This document shows, piece by piece, positions 25,116 to 37,600 of a stretch of DNA of 64,000 bases. The first letter of the stretch is position 1. Each line of letters starts with the position of its first letter. The stretch is from Ochotona curzoniae (lineage: Eukaryota > Chordata > Mammalia > Lagomorpha > Ochotonidae), in NCBI RefSeq assembly GCF_017591425.1, contig NW_024466607.1, positions 15,322,501 through 15,386,500 of the forward strand. Reading direction: 5' to 3'. The position numbers were made by a program, and so were the translations under genes. A model generated the notes under the pieces. The model had not been told where the DNA came from and searched no databases. It saw only the letters and a list, made by a program, of their open reading frames with translations.

Positions 25116-27064
25116 TCATGCACGCTAGGAATCCTGATTGATGTGGACAAAGGCCTGTGACCAGGGAGTGGTTGTCATGACAGCCGCTGGCTGACTAGTG
25201 CTTCACCCCAAACCCCCAGACATGCCCCCTAGCTGACCTGGAGAATCTGACAGAAGGCAACACCTACTCTGGTGAAAGGGTGTGGTGGAGGGACGCTGGG
25301 AGGACTTCTGGGCCGGAAGGTTTGTGGCCAGTGCCTCAGCCCTGCACACTCAAGCCCCAGTGCCACTGCCAGCTGATCCCAAGGCCCCCACCCTAGACTG
25401 AGCTCCATGCTGAGCAGATCCTCCTAGGCTCCTCAGCCCTGGCGGAAGCCATTCCCCTAGCCCAGCCTTTTCCTCCTCAGCAGTCCCCCCGTCCTCCTCC
25501 CCACCACCACCTGTGGCCTCTAGGTCCGACCACAGGTCCAGGTCAGCCGTGCTTGGATGCCAGACTTGGTTGCCATAGCATCTCCAGGGAGACGGAGATG
25601 GATTATAATTAGATCAGCTGCCTGCTGCTCTTCACTGTGAGGGGCCCTGGCCAGAGGGGGGAGTCCCAGCTAGTCCAGCCCCTGACTCCAGACCAGCAGA
25701 CATATGGATGTCTGACTCTCAGGCAAGAATGGATGGCTTGGGCCAGACTGCGGTTTAATCTAAACTACTCTTTTTTTCCCTCTTTTTCTGTACAGATGGT
25801 CTGGTATATGCCCTGGGGGGGATGGGTCCTGACACGGCCCCCCAGGCCCAGGTACGGGTATATGAGCCACGCAGGGACTGCTGGCTTTCCTTACCCTCCA
25901 TGCCCACACCCTGCTATGGAGCCTCCACCTTCCTCCACGGGAACAAGATCTACGTCCTGGGTAAGGGATGGGGGGTGTCGGAGAGCAGCCCAGCTGGGAG
26001 CCCAGAGGTCTGCACACCCATGGGTTGGCTGGGTTAGGGACCAGGCTTGGTTTGGGATGACAGGACTTGGGGAGCATCCTTGAGAGAAGATCTAGGTGTG
26101 TTCTGGGGGCTGCAAAGCCCAATGCCATTGCGTGTGGGGTAGATGATTCCTGCACAGGAGTGCACACAGCAAGGTATAGGAGGCCAAAGCAGGCAGATGA
26201 AAAACCTCATGGGGCTGAGGAGCTACCCAGCCTCTGGGATACCCTTTCAGGTACCCCAATTCTATCAACAGGGGGCCGCCAGGGCAAGCTTCCGGTGACA
26301 GCTTTTGAATCGTTTGACCTGGAGACCCGCACGTGGACCCGGCACCCAAGCCTGCCCAGCCGTCGGGCCTTTGCTGGCTGCGCCATGGCCGAGGGCAATG
26401 TCTTTAGCCTAGGTGGCCTACAACAGCCTGGACCCCATAATTTCTACTCCCGCCCCCACTTTGTCAACACTGTGGAGATGTTTGACCTAGAGCATGGTAA
26501 GCAGTGGCAGGGTCTTCTGTCCCTCTGGTGAAGGGGCATGGTGTGTGGCTGTATCTGATTTCCTTTCTCCTGCAGGGTCCTGGACCAAGCTGCCCCGCAG
26601 CCTTCGCATGAGGGACAAGAGGGCTGACTTTGTGGTTGGCAGCCTCGGGGGCCACATTGTGGCCATTGGGGGCCTGGGTAAGTAGGTAGTTGGGGGTGGG
26701 ATGTTGGCCTGGCCCCGCTGGAGTTCCCCAACAGACCCCTGAATGCAGGGCTAAGTGAACAAATAGAACATCAGCTAATCTGTTGCTCAGTCTGTGGTCA
26801 TACCTCCCAGGCCATTCTCTGGGTCCCTGGGAGCCAGAGCTCCTACAACTTTCTCTTTTTCTTGCAGGAAATCAGCCATGCCCCCTGGGCTCTGCGGAGA
26901 GCTTCAGTCTCGCAAAGCGGCGCTGGGAGGCATTGCCTGCCATGCCCACAGCCCGCTGCTCCTGTTCTAGCCTGCAGGCTGGGCCCTGGCTGTTTGTCAT
27001 TGGGGGTGTGGCCCAGGGCCCCAGCCAAGCTGTGGAGGCACTGTGTCTGCGGGATGGAGTCTAA
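24339..27064 (+). CDS. KLHDC8B: KLHDC8B, kelch domain-containing protein 8B
   Basis: Six exons with coding sequence: 24339-24714 (exon from 24199), 25796-25960, 26272-26496, 26576-26677 and 26868-27064, preceded by noncoding exon 1. The five coding blocks join in phase into 354 codons, the same length as the human protein. The protein starts MATGGGRAF. It carries seven kelch blades, each marked by a hydrophobic run plus GG: LLVLGG (37-38), VLVVGG, VYALGG, IYVLGG, VFSLGG, IVAIGG and LFVIGG. It is followed by the conserved end CLRDGV. KLHDC8B is reported as a midbody protein needed for normal cytokinesis, and disruption was linked to familial Hodgkin lymphoma. The start follows the human protein; the upstream in-frame codons have no ATG. 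All introns use GT-AG. Correction to the count above: five coding exons plus noncoding exon 1. Confidence 0.97.
24715..25795 (+). other. KLHDC8B intron after the first coding exon
   Basis: Unique sequence with a (CA)n tract at 25073-25110. No nested gene is seen. Confidence 0.8.
25073..25110 (+). repeat. (CA)n microsatellite
   Basis: About eighteen CA units within a KLHDC8B intron. This length class is often polymorphic. Confidence 0.95.
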
Positions 27065-27720
27065 AGGCCTGGTGAGAGCCATCCAGGGGAGCCGCTGGGT
27101 GCTGGGGGACAGGTGCCTACGGCAGGTGCCTGCAGTTCCTTTGGTGGCCAAAGGAGCTCCCTGTGGCTCTGTTGGCTAGGAAGGTGTGGGCCAGTAGGCA
27201 CTTGAAATGTGGCCTTGGACTTGGGTTCAGGTAACCTTTGTCTTTCATATAGGACACACATGTACTCACAACCTACCTTCACCACCATTCACTCATGGGC
27301 CATGCCTAGCTCCGTCCTTGCCCTAGAACCTAGTAGGTCCTTTGTCCAACTGGGAAGCAGGGAAGGGAGAGCCAGCCTGGGGCCCTGTGAGGTTAGTGCC
27401 TGTCTGGGAGATGATCTGGCCTGTCCAGCTGCCAGCCTGCCATGAGGGTGCTTGTAGACCCAGGAGTGTCCAGAGATGGAGAAGGACACAGCGGGAATAG
27501 AGGAGAGACTGGGGTGGGGGGACCAGCAGAGGGCTGAGCGAATGCTGGTTGGTTGCCCTTGACACTACTGGGCGAGTCATTTCACCTCTCGGTGCCTCAG
27601 CATCCTCATGTGTAAATGGGGAGCCGCGAAATCTTCCTGCCCTACCTACCTCACAGGGCTGTTGTGAGGACCAAGGGGGTTTGGATGTGTAAGTAAAAGT
27701 CCTGCTCCACTCTGCTGTGT
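27065..27720 (+). other. KLHDC8B 3' untranslated region
   Basis: Unique sequence after the stop codon. The best poly(A) signal is the variant AGTAAA at 27692-27697; no AATAAA is seen before the SINE at 27.95 kb. Confidence 0.6.
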
Positions 27721-27954
27721 GACTCTTGGTGTAGACACCCAAGCTGACTCATCAGCCTCTGCCCCCTTACCTCTTTGGGGGCGCCTCAACTCTGGCAGGA
27801 ACGAGGGTCTTGGGGGAATGCTTCTTGATTCTGGTCTCTGATGTCTTAGCTTAGGTGACCCAGAGTAACTGCTCCTCTCTATTGTGCTGGATGTTAGGGG
27901 GCACCATGAGGACGATAGAAGAACTCAGAAAGCAAAGGGCCTGCAGTGTGTGTA

Positions 27955-28183
27955 AGCCCAGGAACGATCCCTGCTCTGCTTCTGGTCCGGCTTCCGGCTG
28001 GTGCACCTGGGAAGGCAACACTAGATGGCTTCAGTGCTTGCTTGATCCCTACCACCCCCGTGGGAGACCCAGAGAGAGAGGTTTTGGCATTTGGTGAGTG
28101 AACCAGTGGATGGAAGATTCTGTGCCTCTCCTCTCTCCACCACTACTCTGCTTTTAAAATAAATTATCTTAAAAAAAAAAAAA
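27955..28183 (+). repeat. C-type SINE, 5' part diverged
   Basis: GTGGGAGACCCAGAGAGAG, GAACCAGTGGATGGAAG and an AAAATAAATTATCTT plus poly(A) tail. Confidence 0.75.
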
Positions 28184-28690
28184 AAGGGAAACTGCAGCAA
28201 GGGATATAATGACATGTAGGTCCAAGTTACACAGCGTCTCCTCCCCCTTCTTCCCTACCCCCATACAGATATGCATAGTCCAAGGCTGCCACTGGACCAG
28301 GGCAGTGTCCCTCTGTCACAGCTGTGGAGCAACCATCCCTTGGGCAGGGCCAGGTGGCTACTTAAGGTTAGCAACTGCCAACCCTTGCCCTTGCCCTCCA
28401 GCCTTTGCTGCCCTTTGCCCTTTGGTTTTGCTTTGCTTGTAGCTACCCTGAGTACCAAGGGTTCACAGCTAGGTTTGCCACAAGTATTTGGGTCCCTGGG
28501 ACCCCATATTTTGTGTTAAGAGCAACCCTGCTGGTCTCGTGGCCTCCTGCAGCCTGATCCTCTCACTTAGTGGCCAGCTTCAAGGGCAGTGCCTCTTCAG
28601 CACAGCATACAGATGCCATAGTGCACGTTTGTGGGATCTGGCTCTGCACCCCTGACCTTAGGGATCTGTGAGTTCAAGGAGAATCCTGGG
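28184..28690. other. Unique sequence between the convergent ends of KLHDC8B and C3orf84
   Basis: Nothing is recognised. It probably includes the C3orf84 3' untranslated region on the minus strand. Confidence 0.45.
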
Positions 28691-31600
28691 TTAGTAGTCC
28701 TTTAATGTGCGGGACCAGTCCAAACATTCTGAGACCCCCGCGTGGATGTAGTGCTGCAGCAGCCTGCGTCTTGGCACCCCTGGGAGGTCAGGTAGAGTGT
28801 CTGTCACCGAAGCCTGGGTCACTACTTTGGGGCTACCACAGTGGCCACCCTGGGATGGCTGGCAGAAGTTCTGTTGGTAGGTGGTACTGATGTGTGGGGG
28901 ACGGACCTGCACAAAGTGGACGAGGCGCTGGGGTTGCTTGCAGGGTTCAGGGGTTGTCCGGAAATCAGACTGGTAGGAGGATTCCAGGGGCCGCTGCCTG
29001 CTCAGCTCCAGCTCACAGGGAGCCCAGCGCAGGAAGGTGTGCCGCTGCCATAGACGCTGCAGGTCTTTCCGTCTTCCGATACCCTGCAGCAGGCAGTAAG
29101 GACCCTTCTCAACGGTACGGGCCCTTGGCCCACAGTCTTGGCACCAGACACCCACTTGGGCCCCAAATTAAACCTGTCTACCTCATGAGGCTTGGCCTCC
29201 TTTGTTTGCTTTCTTAGAGATGCCATCCAGTTCAACTTGGAAATCTGGAGGATCAGTGACGCCTCCCCCAGCCCTACCAGGTTACATGTACCTGCTCTGC
29301 TTTGACAGAGGGCATCCGTGTAGGAAATGTGAGGAGAATGGCAATGAGGGAGGTGGATACTCCTCTGCCTGTAGAAGCAGCCATCCTCCACCCCTCAACC
29401 CCACCTCCACCAAGGTCTTAGCTGTTCTGCCACCTTCTCTGTCCTCCACCTAGACTAAGGGGACTGGCTGCTTTCATTCTTTCCAACACTCACTTTGTCG
29501 AAGGATGTGCGGTTGTCATGCTTGGAGAAGAAATGCTGCTGTACCGGCTCCTTGAAAAACAGTGACAAACAAGATGCATGGGGACAGTGATATCCTCCGG
29601 GTACTGTCTCAGGGCCCATACCGGAGGGAAACGGCCAGGAGCCTCCACCACGCGGGAACCGCTAAACTATCAACACTCTCAAAGGACAGGGGCGACTTAA
29701 AGCCACACATCTCTCCTGGGATGGCTTATCCTGGAACTTGCCCTCAAACAGAAGCTTCTGGAGCTGATGGTCGGTTAGAGCAGAGGCATCTAACCAGATA
29801 TCATGCCATCAGGGGCCGGTGGTGTAGGCTTCACACTGAGCCCTTTAGATTGCCCGCAACAAGGCTCCAGGCCTCTTCTCCCCCTCTATGCACGTGCCCT
29901 GTCAACACACCCGGGCTCTTGGCCCTGAAAGACATCTGGAAACTAAAATGTCTGTCCTTCGCTCAAATTCCTTCCTGAGCTCCAGACTCATGAGTCAAGC
30001 TCCTACTTGAGGTCTCCACGTAAGTACCTAACGGGATGTCATCTCCAAACACATGTCTGAGCTCTGAATCATCCTCACACGGTCTACTCACAGCAACACC
30101 CCTCCCCCAGCTCAGACCATGCAGCTAGGTCCTGTCAGACGCCTCAGTATCCCCACGATGCTCTTCTATCCCAAGCCTAATGTGCCAGAAACTCCCATCA
30201 AAAGGATGGGGCCAGGATGAGACCACTCCTCAGCCTGCCTTCTGCATTCTTGGTTCCAAGCCAAGGTAAATCACTGCAGGTGATTCCTGCCCAGTGTCCT
30301 TACTTCAAGCTTGCCTCCCCAATCTGTTGTCCTCTTAGCAGCCAGTAGAATTCTTTTGGTAAGTCAAATAACACTTTAATTGCCCAAAATGCACACTAGT
30401 TCATGTTTTTAGTGGTCAGAGTCATCACAGTGGCCCGAGACCCGCATGCTTTGGGTCCTTCTGTATCACCAGCCACAGGGCCGCATGGGCCCTCAGACAT
30501 GCCGGGACTGCCGACTCAAGCCCTTCCACCGCCATTCCTGCTGGACACATGGGTAATTCCTTCTCTTCTTTCTCCTTAGAGGCTTTCCTGGCCTAGATGT
30601 CAGCAGTCTCAGGTCTGCATTTTTCATTGCTGAATATACTGTTTGATTTTGTATTCTGATATTACTTATGGCTTGACAACTCCCATTGGAACACGAACTC
30701 CATGTATACCAAAAGCTTTTGGAAAAACAAAATTTTTAAGAATTTTGAACAGAGCCACCAAAGCAAGAGATATAAATAAACCTCAATGTTAGTTAAAAAG
30801 TCTGTGTAAATATTTGTAAAGAGTATGAAAAGCCACAGATTTGCAGAAAATATCTATGAATTATATATACAACAAGGAATTAGAATATATAAAGAATTCT
30901 ACAATCTAATTAGAAAGTAGGCAAACAGAGCCTGGTGCTGTTGCCTAGTGGTTAAATTCCTCGCCTTACATGTGCCAGCATTCCACATGGGTGACAGTTC
31001 TTATCCTGGTGGTCCCATGTCAAATCCAGCTCCCTGCTTGTGGCCTGGGAAAGCAGCTAAGGACAGCCCATAGCCTTGGGACCCTGCACCTGCTTGGGAG
31101 ACCCAGAGGAGGCTCCAAGCTGCTGGCTTCAGATTGGCACAGCTTTGGCTGTTGCAGCTGCTTTGGGAGTGAGTCAATGGATGGAAGATCTTTCTGACTC
31201 CCCTCTCTGTATATTTGACTTTCCAGCAACAATAAAATAAGTCTTCAAAAAAATTAGGCAAATAATGTGAAGACCTTTCACCAAAAGAGCTATGTGGATG
31301 GAAAATAATACATAGAAAGATGTTCAATATCAGTCAACATTAGGAAGATGCAAATTTAAGCCACACGATATGTCACCACATATTTATCTGAACGGCTAAA
31401 ATTGAACATGGGGATGATAGCAAATGTCGGCAGGAGTACAGGGCAACCAGATCATTCATGCATTGCTCGTGGGCATGTCATATGATCCAGTCATGCTGGA
31501 AAACAATTTGGAAGTTTAAAAGCAAAACACGCAAAAAATGTGCCATAGGACCCCAAAAAGTCATACTCCTGAGCATTTATCCCAGAGAATAAACAACCCA

Positions 31601-34600
31601 AATCTGTACACAAACATTCCTATCAGAGAAATTTGTAAGAACCAAACAACAAAATTGGCACATGTGCCATGGACTACCACTCAGTCAGGAAAAGAAATGA
31701 CCCATTTATATATACAGCTTGGGTTTAATTATACTGAGCAAAAAAAGCCAATTTCCAAATATTTCATACTATAGTATCATATTTTTTCAGTGGCACACTT
31801 TCAAAAAATGTTTATTTATTTTTATTGGAAAGTCAGATTTATTTAGAGAAGGAAAGACAGAAAGATCTGTCCTCTGGTTTGCTCCCCAAGTATCTGCTAT
31901 GGCTAGAGCTGAGCTGATCTGAAGCCAGGAGCCGGGACCTTCTTCAGGATCTCCAAAGTGGGTGCAGGCTCCTGAGGCTTTGGGTTTCCTTTTTCTGCTT
32001 TGCCAGGCTATAGGCAGGGAGGTGGATGGGAAGTGGAACAGCTAGGATATGAACTGGTGCCCATATGGGATCCTGGCAGATGCAAGGTAATGACTTTTAA
32101 CCACTAGGCTATTGTGCTGGGCCCTTACTGGTAAAAAATAATTTTTTAAAGGTTATACCTTTTTCAAAATATTTATTTTATTTTTATTGCAAAGGCAGAT
32201 ATACTGGGAGGAAGAGAGACAGAGAGGAAAGATCTTCCGTCTGTTGATTCATTCTCCAAGTGACCACAGTGGCTGGAGCTGTGCCAATCTGAAGCCAAGA
32301 GCCTGGAGCCTCCTCTGGGTCTCCTGTGCGGGTGCAGGGTCCCAAGACTTTGGTCCATCCTCTACTGCATTCCCAGGTCACAAGCAGGGAGCTGGACGGC
32401 AAGCAGGACCGCTGGGATAAGAACTGGCACCCTTATGGGATCCTGGCATATGCTAGGCAAGGACTTAAGCCACGAGGCTACTGCGCCATACCCCAGTGGC
32501 ACAGTTTTAAAAATTGAAGAAATACCGGTGGTTAGGAATAGGGGAGGGGTGAATGAGTGGGAGGCAAATGGGTATGGTAATAAAAAGACAATACAAGGCT
32601 TCTTGTAATATTGGACAGTATTTAAACTGGTGATGGCCAGACTTACACAGCTGAAAACATTTTCTAGATCTCAACTCTCTCCCTCTCACACACGAAGAAC
32701 AGTAAGAATAAAACTGAGGACAACTGAATCAAGCTGACATGTGGCTTAAGTGTCAATGTTTTGCTTGTTTGAAGATACTATATCTTCAACAAAAGCTACC
32801 ATTTGGAAAAACTGGACAGAGCCGAGATGGGATCTTTCTGATGTCTTACAGATGCTTATGAATCTAGAATCATCTCAGTGCTGGTAGCAGCTTTTGAGAG
32901 GTCTGGGGCAGGTGCTTGTGGCACTGGTTAAGATGTAGCTCAGAACGTCCACATCCTGCAGAGGAGTGCCCGGCTCATCCTGGCTCCAGTGTCCTGCTAA
33001 TGGCACTACATGCAGAGCTCACAGCCCAGTAGCTGTGCCCTTGCAGTTCACACGGGGAAAACTGGACGCAATGCTGGGTGTCTGCTTTCAGCCTCGGCCC
33101 ATCTCAGGTGTTATAGGCACTTAGGGAGTGAACTAGCAGATGGTAGATCTATTGGTGTGTTTGTCTTTTTGTCTAGAGATGTATTTTAAAAATACATCTC
33201 TAGGGCCCGGCGGTGTGGCCTAATGGTTAGGGTCTTTGCCTTGACCGCGCAGGTATCCCATATGGGCGCTGGTTCTAATCCCAGCTGTTCCACTTCCCAT
33301 CCAGCTCTCTGCCTGTGACCTGGGAAAGCAGTAAAGGACTGCCCAAAGCCTTGGGACCCTGAACCCACATGGGAGGTTCAGAAGCAGCTCTGGGCTCCTG
33401 GCTTCAGATCAGCTCAGCTCTAGCCGTTGCGGTCACTTAGGGAGTGAATCAATGGACAGAAAATCTCTCTCCTTGACTTTCCAATAAAAATAAGTCAATT
33501 AAAAAAAAAAAAGTGGGAACTCTAAAAAAAATTACAATAGGGACCTGGCGTGATAGCCTGCTGGCTAAATCCTCACCTTGTTTCCACCAGGATCCCGTAT
33601 GGGTGTATCCCAGCTGCTCCACTTCCCATCCAGCTCCCTGCTTGTGGCCTGGGAAAGCAGTCGAGGATGCCCCAAAGCCTTGGGCTCCTGCTGCTGCATG
33701 GGAGACTCAGAAGAAGCTTCTGGCTCCTGGCATTGGATTGGTTCAGCTCCAGCTACTGCGGCCGCTTAGGGAATAAATTGGCAGATGGAAGATCTTTCTC
33801 TCTGTATATCTTCCTTTCCAGTAAAAACAAATAAATCTTTTTAAAAATTGGGGCATCTAAGGAAATGTTCAGTTGTCCCCTAGATGTCTTTACCACTTTG
33901 TAAAAGTATTTAAATTTAATTTCATTTTATCTAAAAGGCAGAGGGGGTAAAGAAAGAGACCTTCCCTTTGCAGTGTCACTTTGGTTGGGTCAGGCTGATG
34001 GCAGGAGCCTGGAACCCAAACTGGGACTCCCAAGTGGGTGGTAGAGACCCAAGTCCTTGAGCCATCACCTGCTGCCTCCCAGGAGACTAGATCAGAAGTG
34101 GAGGAGCTGGGACTCACACCACATATTTCAATATGGGTTACAGGCATCTTAAATGACAATTTTACCACTTTGTCGAACGCCTGCCCTCCTTGCCCACAGA
34201 ATGGCCCGCAGCTCCAAATGTGGATGCTTCTGCTGTTGGAGGCAGCTCCTCTTCAGGGAAACTCATTATTCCCGCAGTGGCAGGATCAGCTATCGCCTCC
34301 CACTGATTTGAGTTTTGTTCTCAGCACTGTGGGAGTATGGTGAGAAGAGCAGTCATTTCCTCCCCACCCCGGCAGCTCTGGGGGCTTTTTCTTCTCCTGA
34401 GGAGAATGAGCTCCTACGTCTTCGCTTTTAAGCCACTGGAGCTCCTTTTCCACTAAGTGGTCTCGAGGCATGTGGGGGCCAAGGTTGTGCTTTTCCGCTT
34501 AAGGAGCCTTAAATAAGAGGTAAAGTGTTCAGGGAGGGGGTAATATCCACATGTAGACGCTGGCAGGTCTGAAGTCAGCAGAGTGCTAAGGGGGAGCATT

Positions 34601-37600
34601 GTGTGGCAGGCTGGGGTTTCGGGGAGCAGCCGAGGCTCAGCAGTTGTAGGACTGTGGCTATGAATGTCTGCAATGCTGGTCTGCACTTAGGAATGAACAG
34701 GAACCAAGTTACACTTTCCAAGAGTTACAGCAGGTGACAACTGGGATAAGCTAGCCTGGCTTAGAAGAAAAAAAATGAAGGAGGAGAGAAAGGAGTTTTC
34801 TTGCATCTCAATGTCATGGCAAACTGTCCCTGCTCCTCCCACCAGAGGAAAATGGATGCCACATCTTGCACAGGTTTAAGCAAAAAAATCCTCATCAGGC
34901 AGCTGAAAGCACGTGCTGCTGGGCCAGCATGCACAGTTTCCGAGCAGCTTCTTTAATTAAAACAGCTTTACGTTCCCGAAAGAACCAGGAGACTTGACAT
35001 TTATACAACCTGAGCCCGAGACACACCGGGCCTGGTATTTGGAGATGCAACTAATGTTTGCAGATTCTTTCTGTGGAAACTTTTACTTTAACTAGTGGCT
35101 AGAACACGTTTCCCACATGCCCGTGCCGAGGGAATGAGTTCATTAGGTTCAGAGGCCACTCTGGTCCCTGGGCTGACAGCTGCCTTTGCAAGCTAGCTGC
35201 AGACTTTCAGCAGGAAGGGCCAGGTGGCCTTTTTTCCTTTTCTTTCTTTCTTTCTTTCTTTCTTTTTTTTTTTTTTTAAGATTTATCTGTTTGAACTGTG
35301 GTCACACAACAAGGGGGAGGAATCCACCATGGGGGGAGGGTTAGGGGAGGGGTGAAGGGAAACCCAGTACCTATAAAACTGTGTCACATAATACAATGTA
35401 ATCAATATTTTATATTGTCTGTTAGGGGGCTGGCTTTGTGGCATAGCAAGAAAAGCTGCTACCTTCAATGCCGGCATCCCAGATGGGTATCCTAGCTGCT
35501 CCACTTCTACTCTAACCCCCTGCTTGCTAATGAGCCTTGGAAAGCAGTGGAAGATTTCTCAAATGTTTATGCCCCTGCACCCATGTGGAGACCCAGAAGT
35601 TGTTCTTGGCTCCCAGCTTTGGCCTGGCCCAGCCCTGACTGTTGCAGCCACACAGAAAGTTAATCAGTACATGGAAAATCTCTCTCTCTGTTGCAAATAA
35701 ATAGATACATCTATTTATTTATTTATTTGGAAAGCAGAGTTACAAAGATTGAGAGACAAAAATCATCTTTTGATTCATTCCCCAAACAGCAATAATTTGC
35801 CAGGGCTGGGCCAGGCCGAAGCCAGCAGCCAAGAGGCAGGGGCTTCATCTGCATCTCCCATATGAGTGATAGAGGTCCAAGTACCCAAGGAGCATCTCAT
35901 TGCCTTTTCCAGCCACTTGCAAGGAATTGCAGAGCTGGATTAAGAACAGTGTGGCATGCTATCCTTCACCTGAAGCATTGGCAGCCCATGTGGGCACATG
36001 TTCTGGATGCTCCTTTCTGATCCAGCTCTCTGCTTATGGCCTGGGAAAGCAGCAGTAGATGGCCCAAGTCATTGGGCCTGTTGCACCTACATGGGAGACC
36101 CAGAAGAAGCTCCTGGCTTCTAGCTTCAGACCAGCTCGACTTTGGTGATTGTAGCCATTTGGTGGGAGTGAATCAGTGGATAGAAAATTCCTCTCTATTT
36201 CTGCTTCTCTGTGTGTAAAATCGGCCTTCCAAATAAAAATTAGTACATCTTTTTTTTAAAGATTTATTTTTATTCGAAATTTAGATATACAGAGAGGAGG
36301 AGAGACAGAGGAGGAACTTCCGTCCAATGATTCACTCCCTAAGTGAGCGCAACGGCTGGAGTTGCACTGATCCAAAGCCAGGAGACCTGAGACTCTTCTG
36401 GGTCTCCCATGCAGGTGCACGGTCCCAAGGTTTTGGGCCTTCCTTGACAGATTTCCCAGGCCACAGGCAGGGAACTGGATGGGAAGTGGGGCCACTAGGA
36501 CTAGAATCTGTGCCCATGTGGGATCTTGGCGCATGCAAGGAGAGAACTTTAGCTGCTAGGCTACAGCACCAGGCTCAAATAAGTAAATCTTAAACAAAAG
36601 TGTGAAAGAGCCAGGACACCAACCAGTATTCATATAGATACCATGTTACAGGCAGTGTTTTACCCACTGTGTGAAAACACCAGACCCAGTTGCTGGTGTC
36701 TTAACATATGCCACAACTCTAGCCCTTACAAGTTACTTCTTTCCTTGCATTGTCCCTACTCCATCACTCTCACGATGGAGGTTGCCCTGGATGGATGAAT
36801 TTTTGACAACTACATTTGGGCCTGCTTTGGTAAGAAGTGCAAGGTGGTCCTTGCAACTGAAAATGCTAAGGAGTTCAGGTTCCACCCCACGGCTGATTCT
36901 AGGATCTCTCAATCAGGGAAAGCATTTCTTGGGAAATCCAGTAGGACTTGTCCAGAAGCTGGGGAACCAGAAAGTGCAGTGAGTGAAGCACATTCTGGGC
37001 TCCCCTTCGGTCTGCTATCCCTTCCTTCTCCCCATCCTTGCCCGGAAGGCTGACTGAGTGCCCCCAAGACCGGGCTCCCTTTGTCACCAGGGAGCTCTGG
37101 GAGGTAACAGAGGGAAAGAAGGAGGTGGTAGTTCCTGTCCTGGTGCTCTCTTGGGACAGCTCCTGCCTGACTCTGACCCCAGCCTTCCCTCAGTGTGGCT
37201 CTCACCACACTACTTCCCACTTAGCCCTCTAGGCTCAGCAGCAATAACCACTGGGTTATTGTTACTGGGTTATTTAATTACTGCGCTATTGTTGCCCCTT
37301 TTCCCAGGAGCTTCTGCATCCACTCCTTCACCTTCTGTTTGAGTTTGCTTTCGTGGTTGGAACACTGGCTGATGACACACAGGGCCTCCTTCTTGTCTCT
37401 GGTTAGGCAAATGGTAGAAGACCTGGGCCCTGTCTCTCCCTCTCTCCCAAAAATAAGACTTTTCTTCTTTTCTTTCTTTTTTTAAAAAAATATTTATTTT
37501 TATTGGAAATACAGATTTGCAGAGAGAAACATCTTCCATCCACTGATTTGCTCCCCAAGTGGCTGCAATAGAGCTGAGCCAATCTCAAGCCAGGAGCCAG

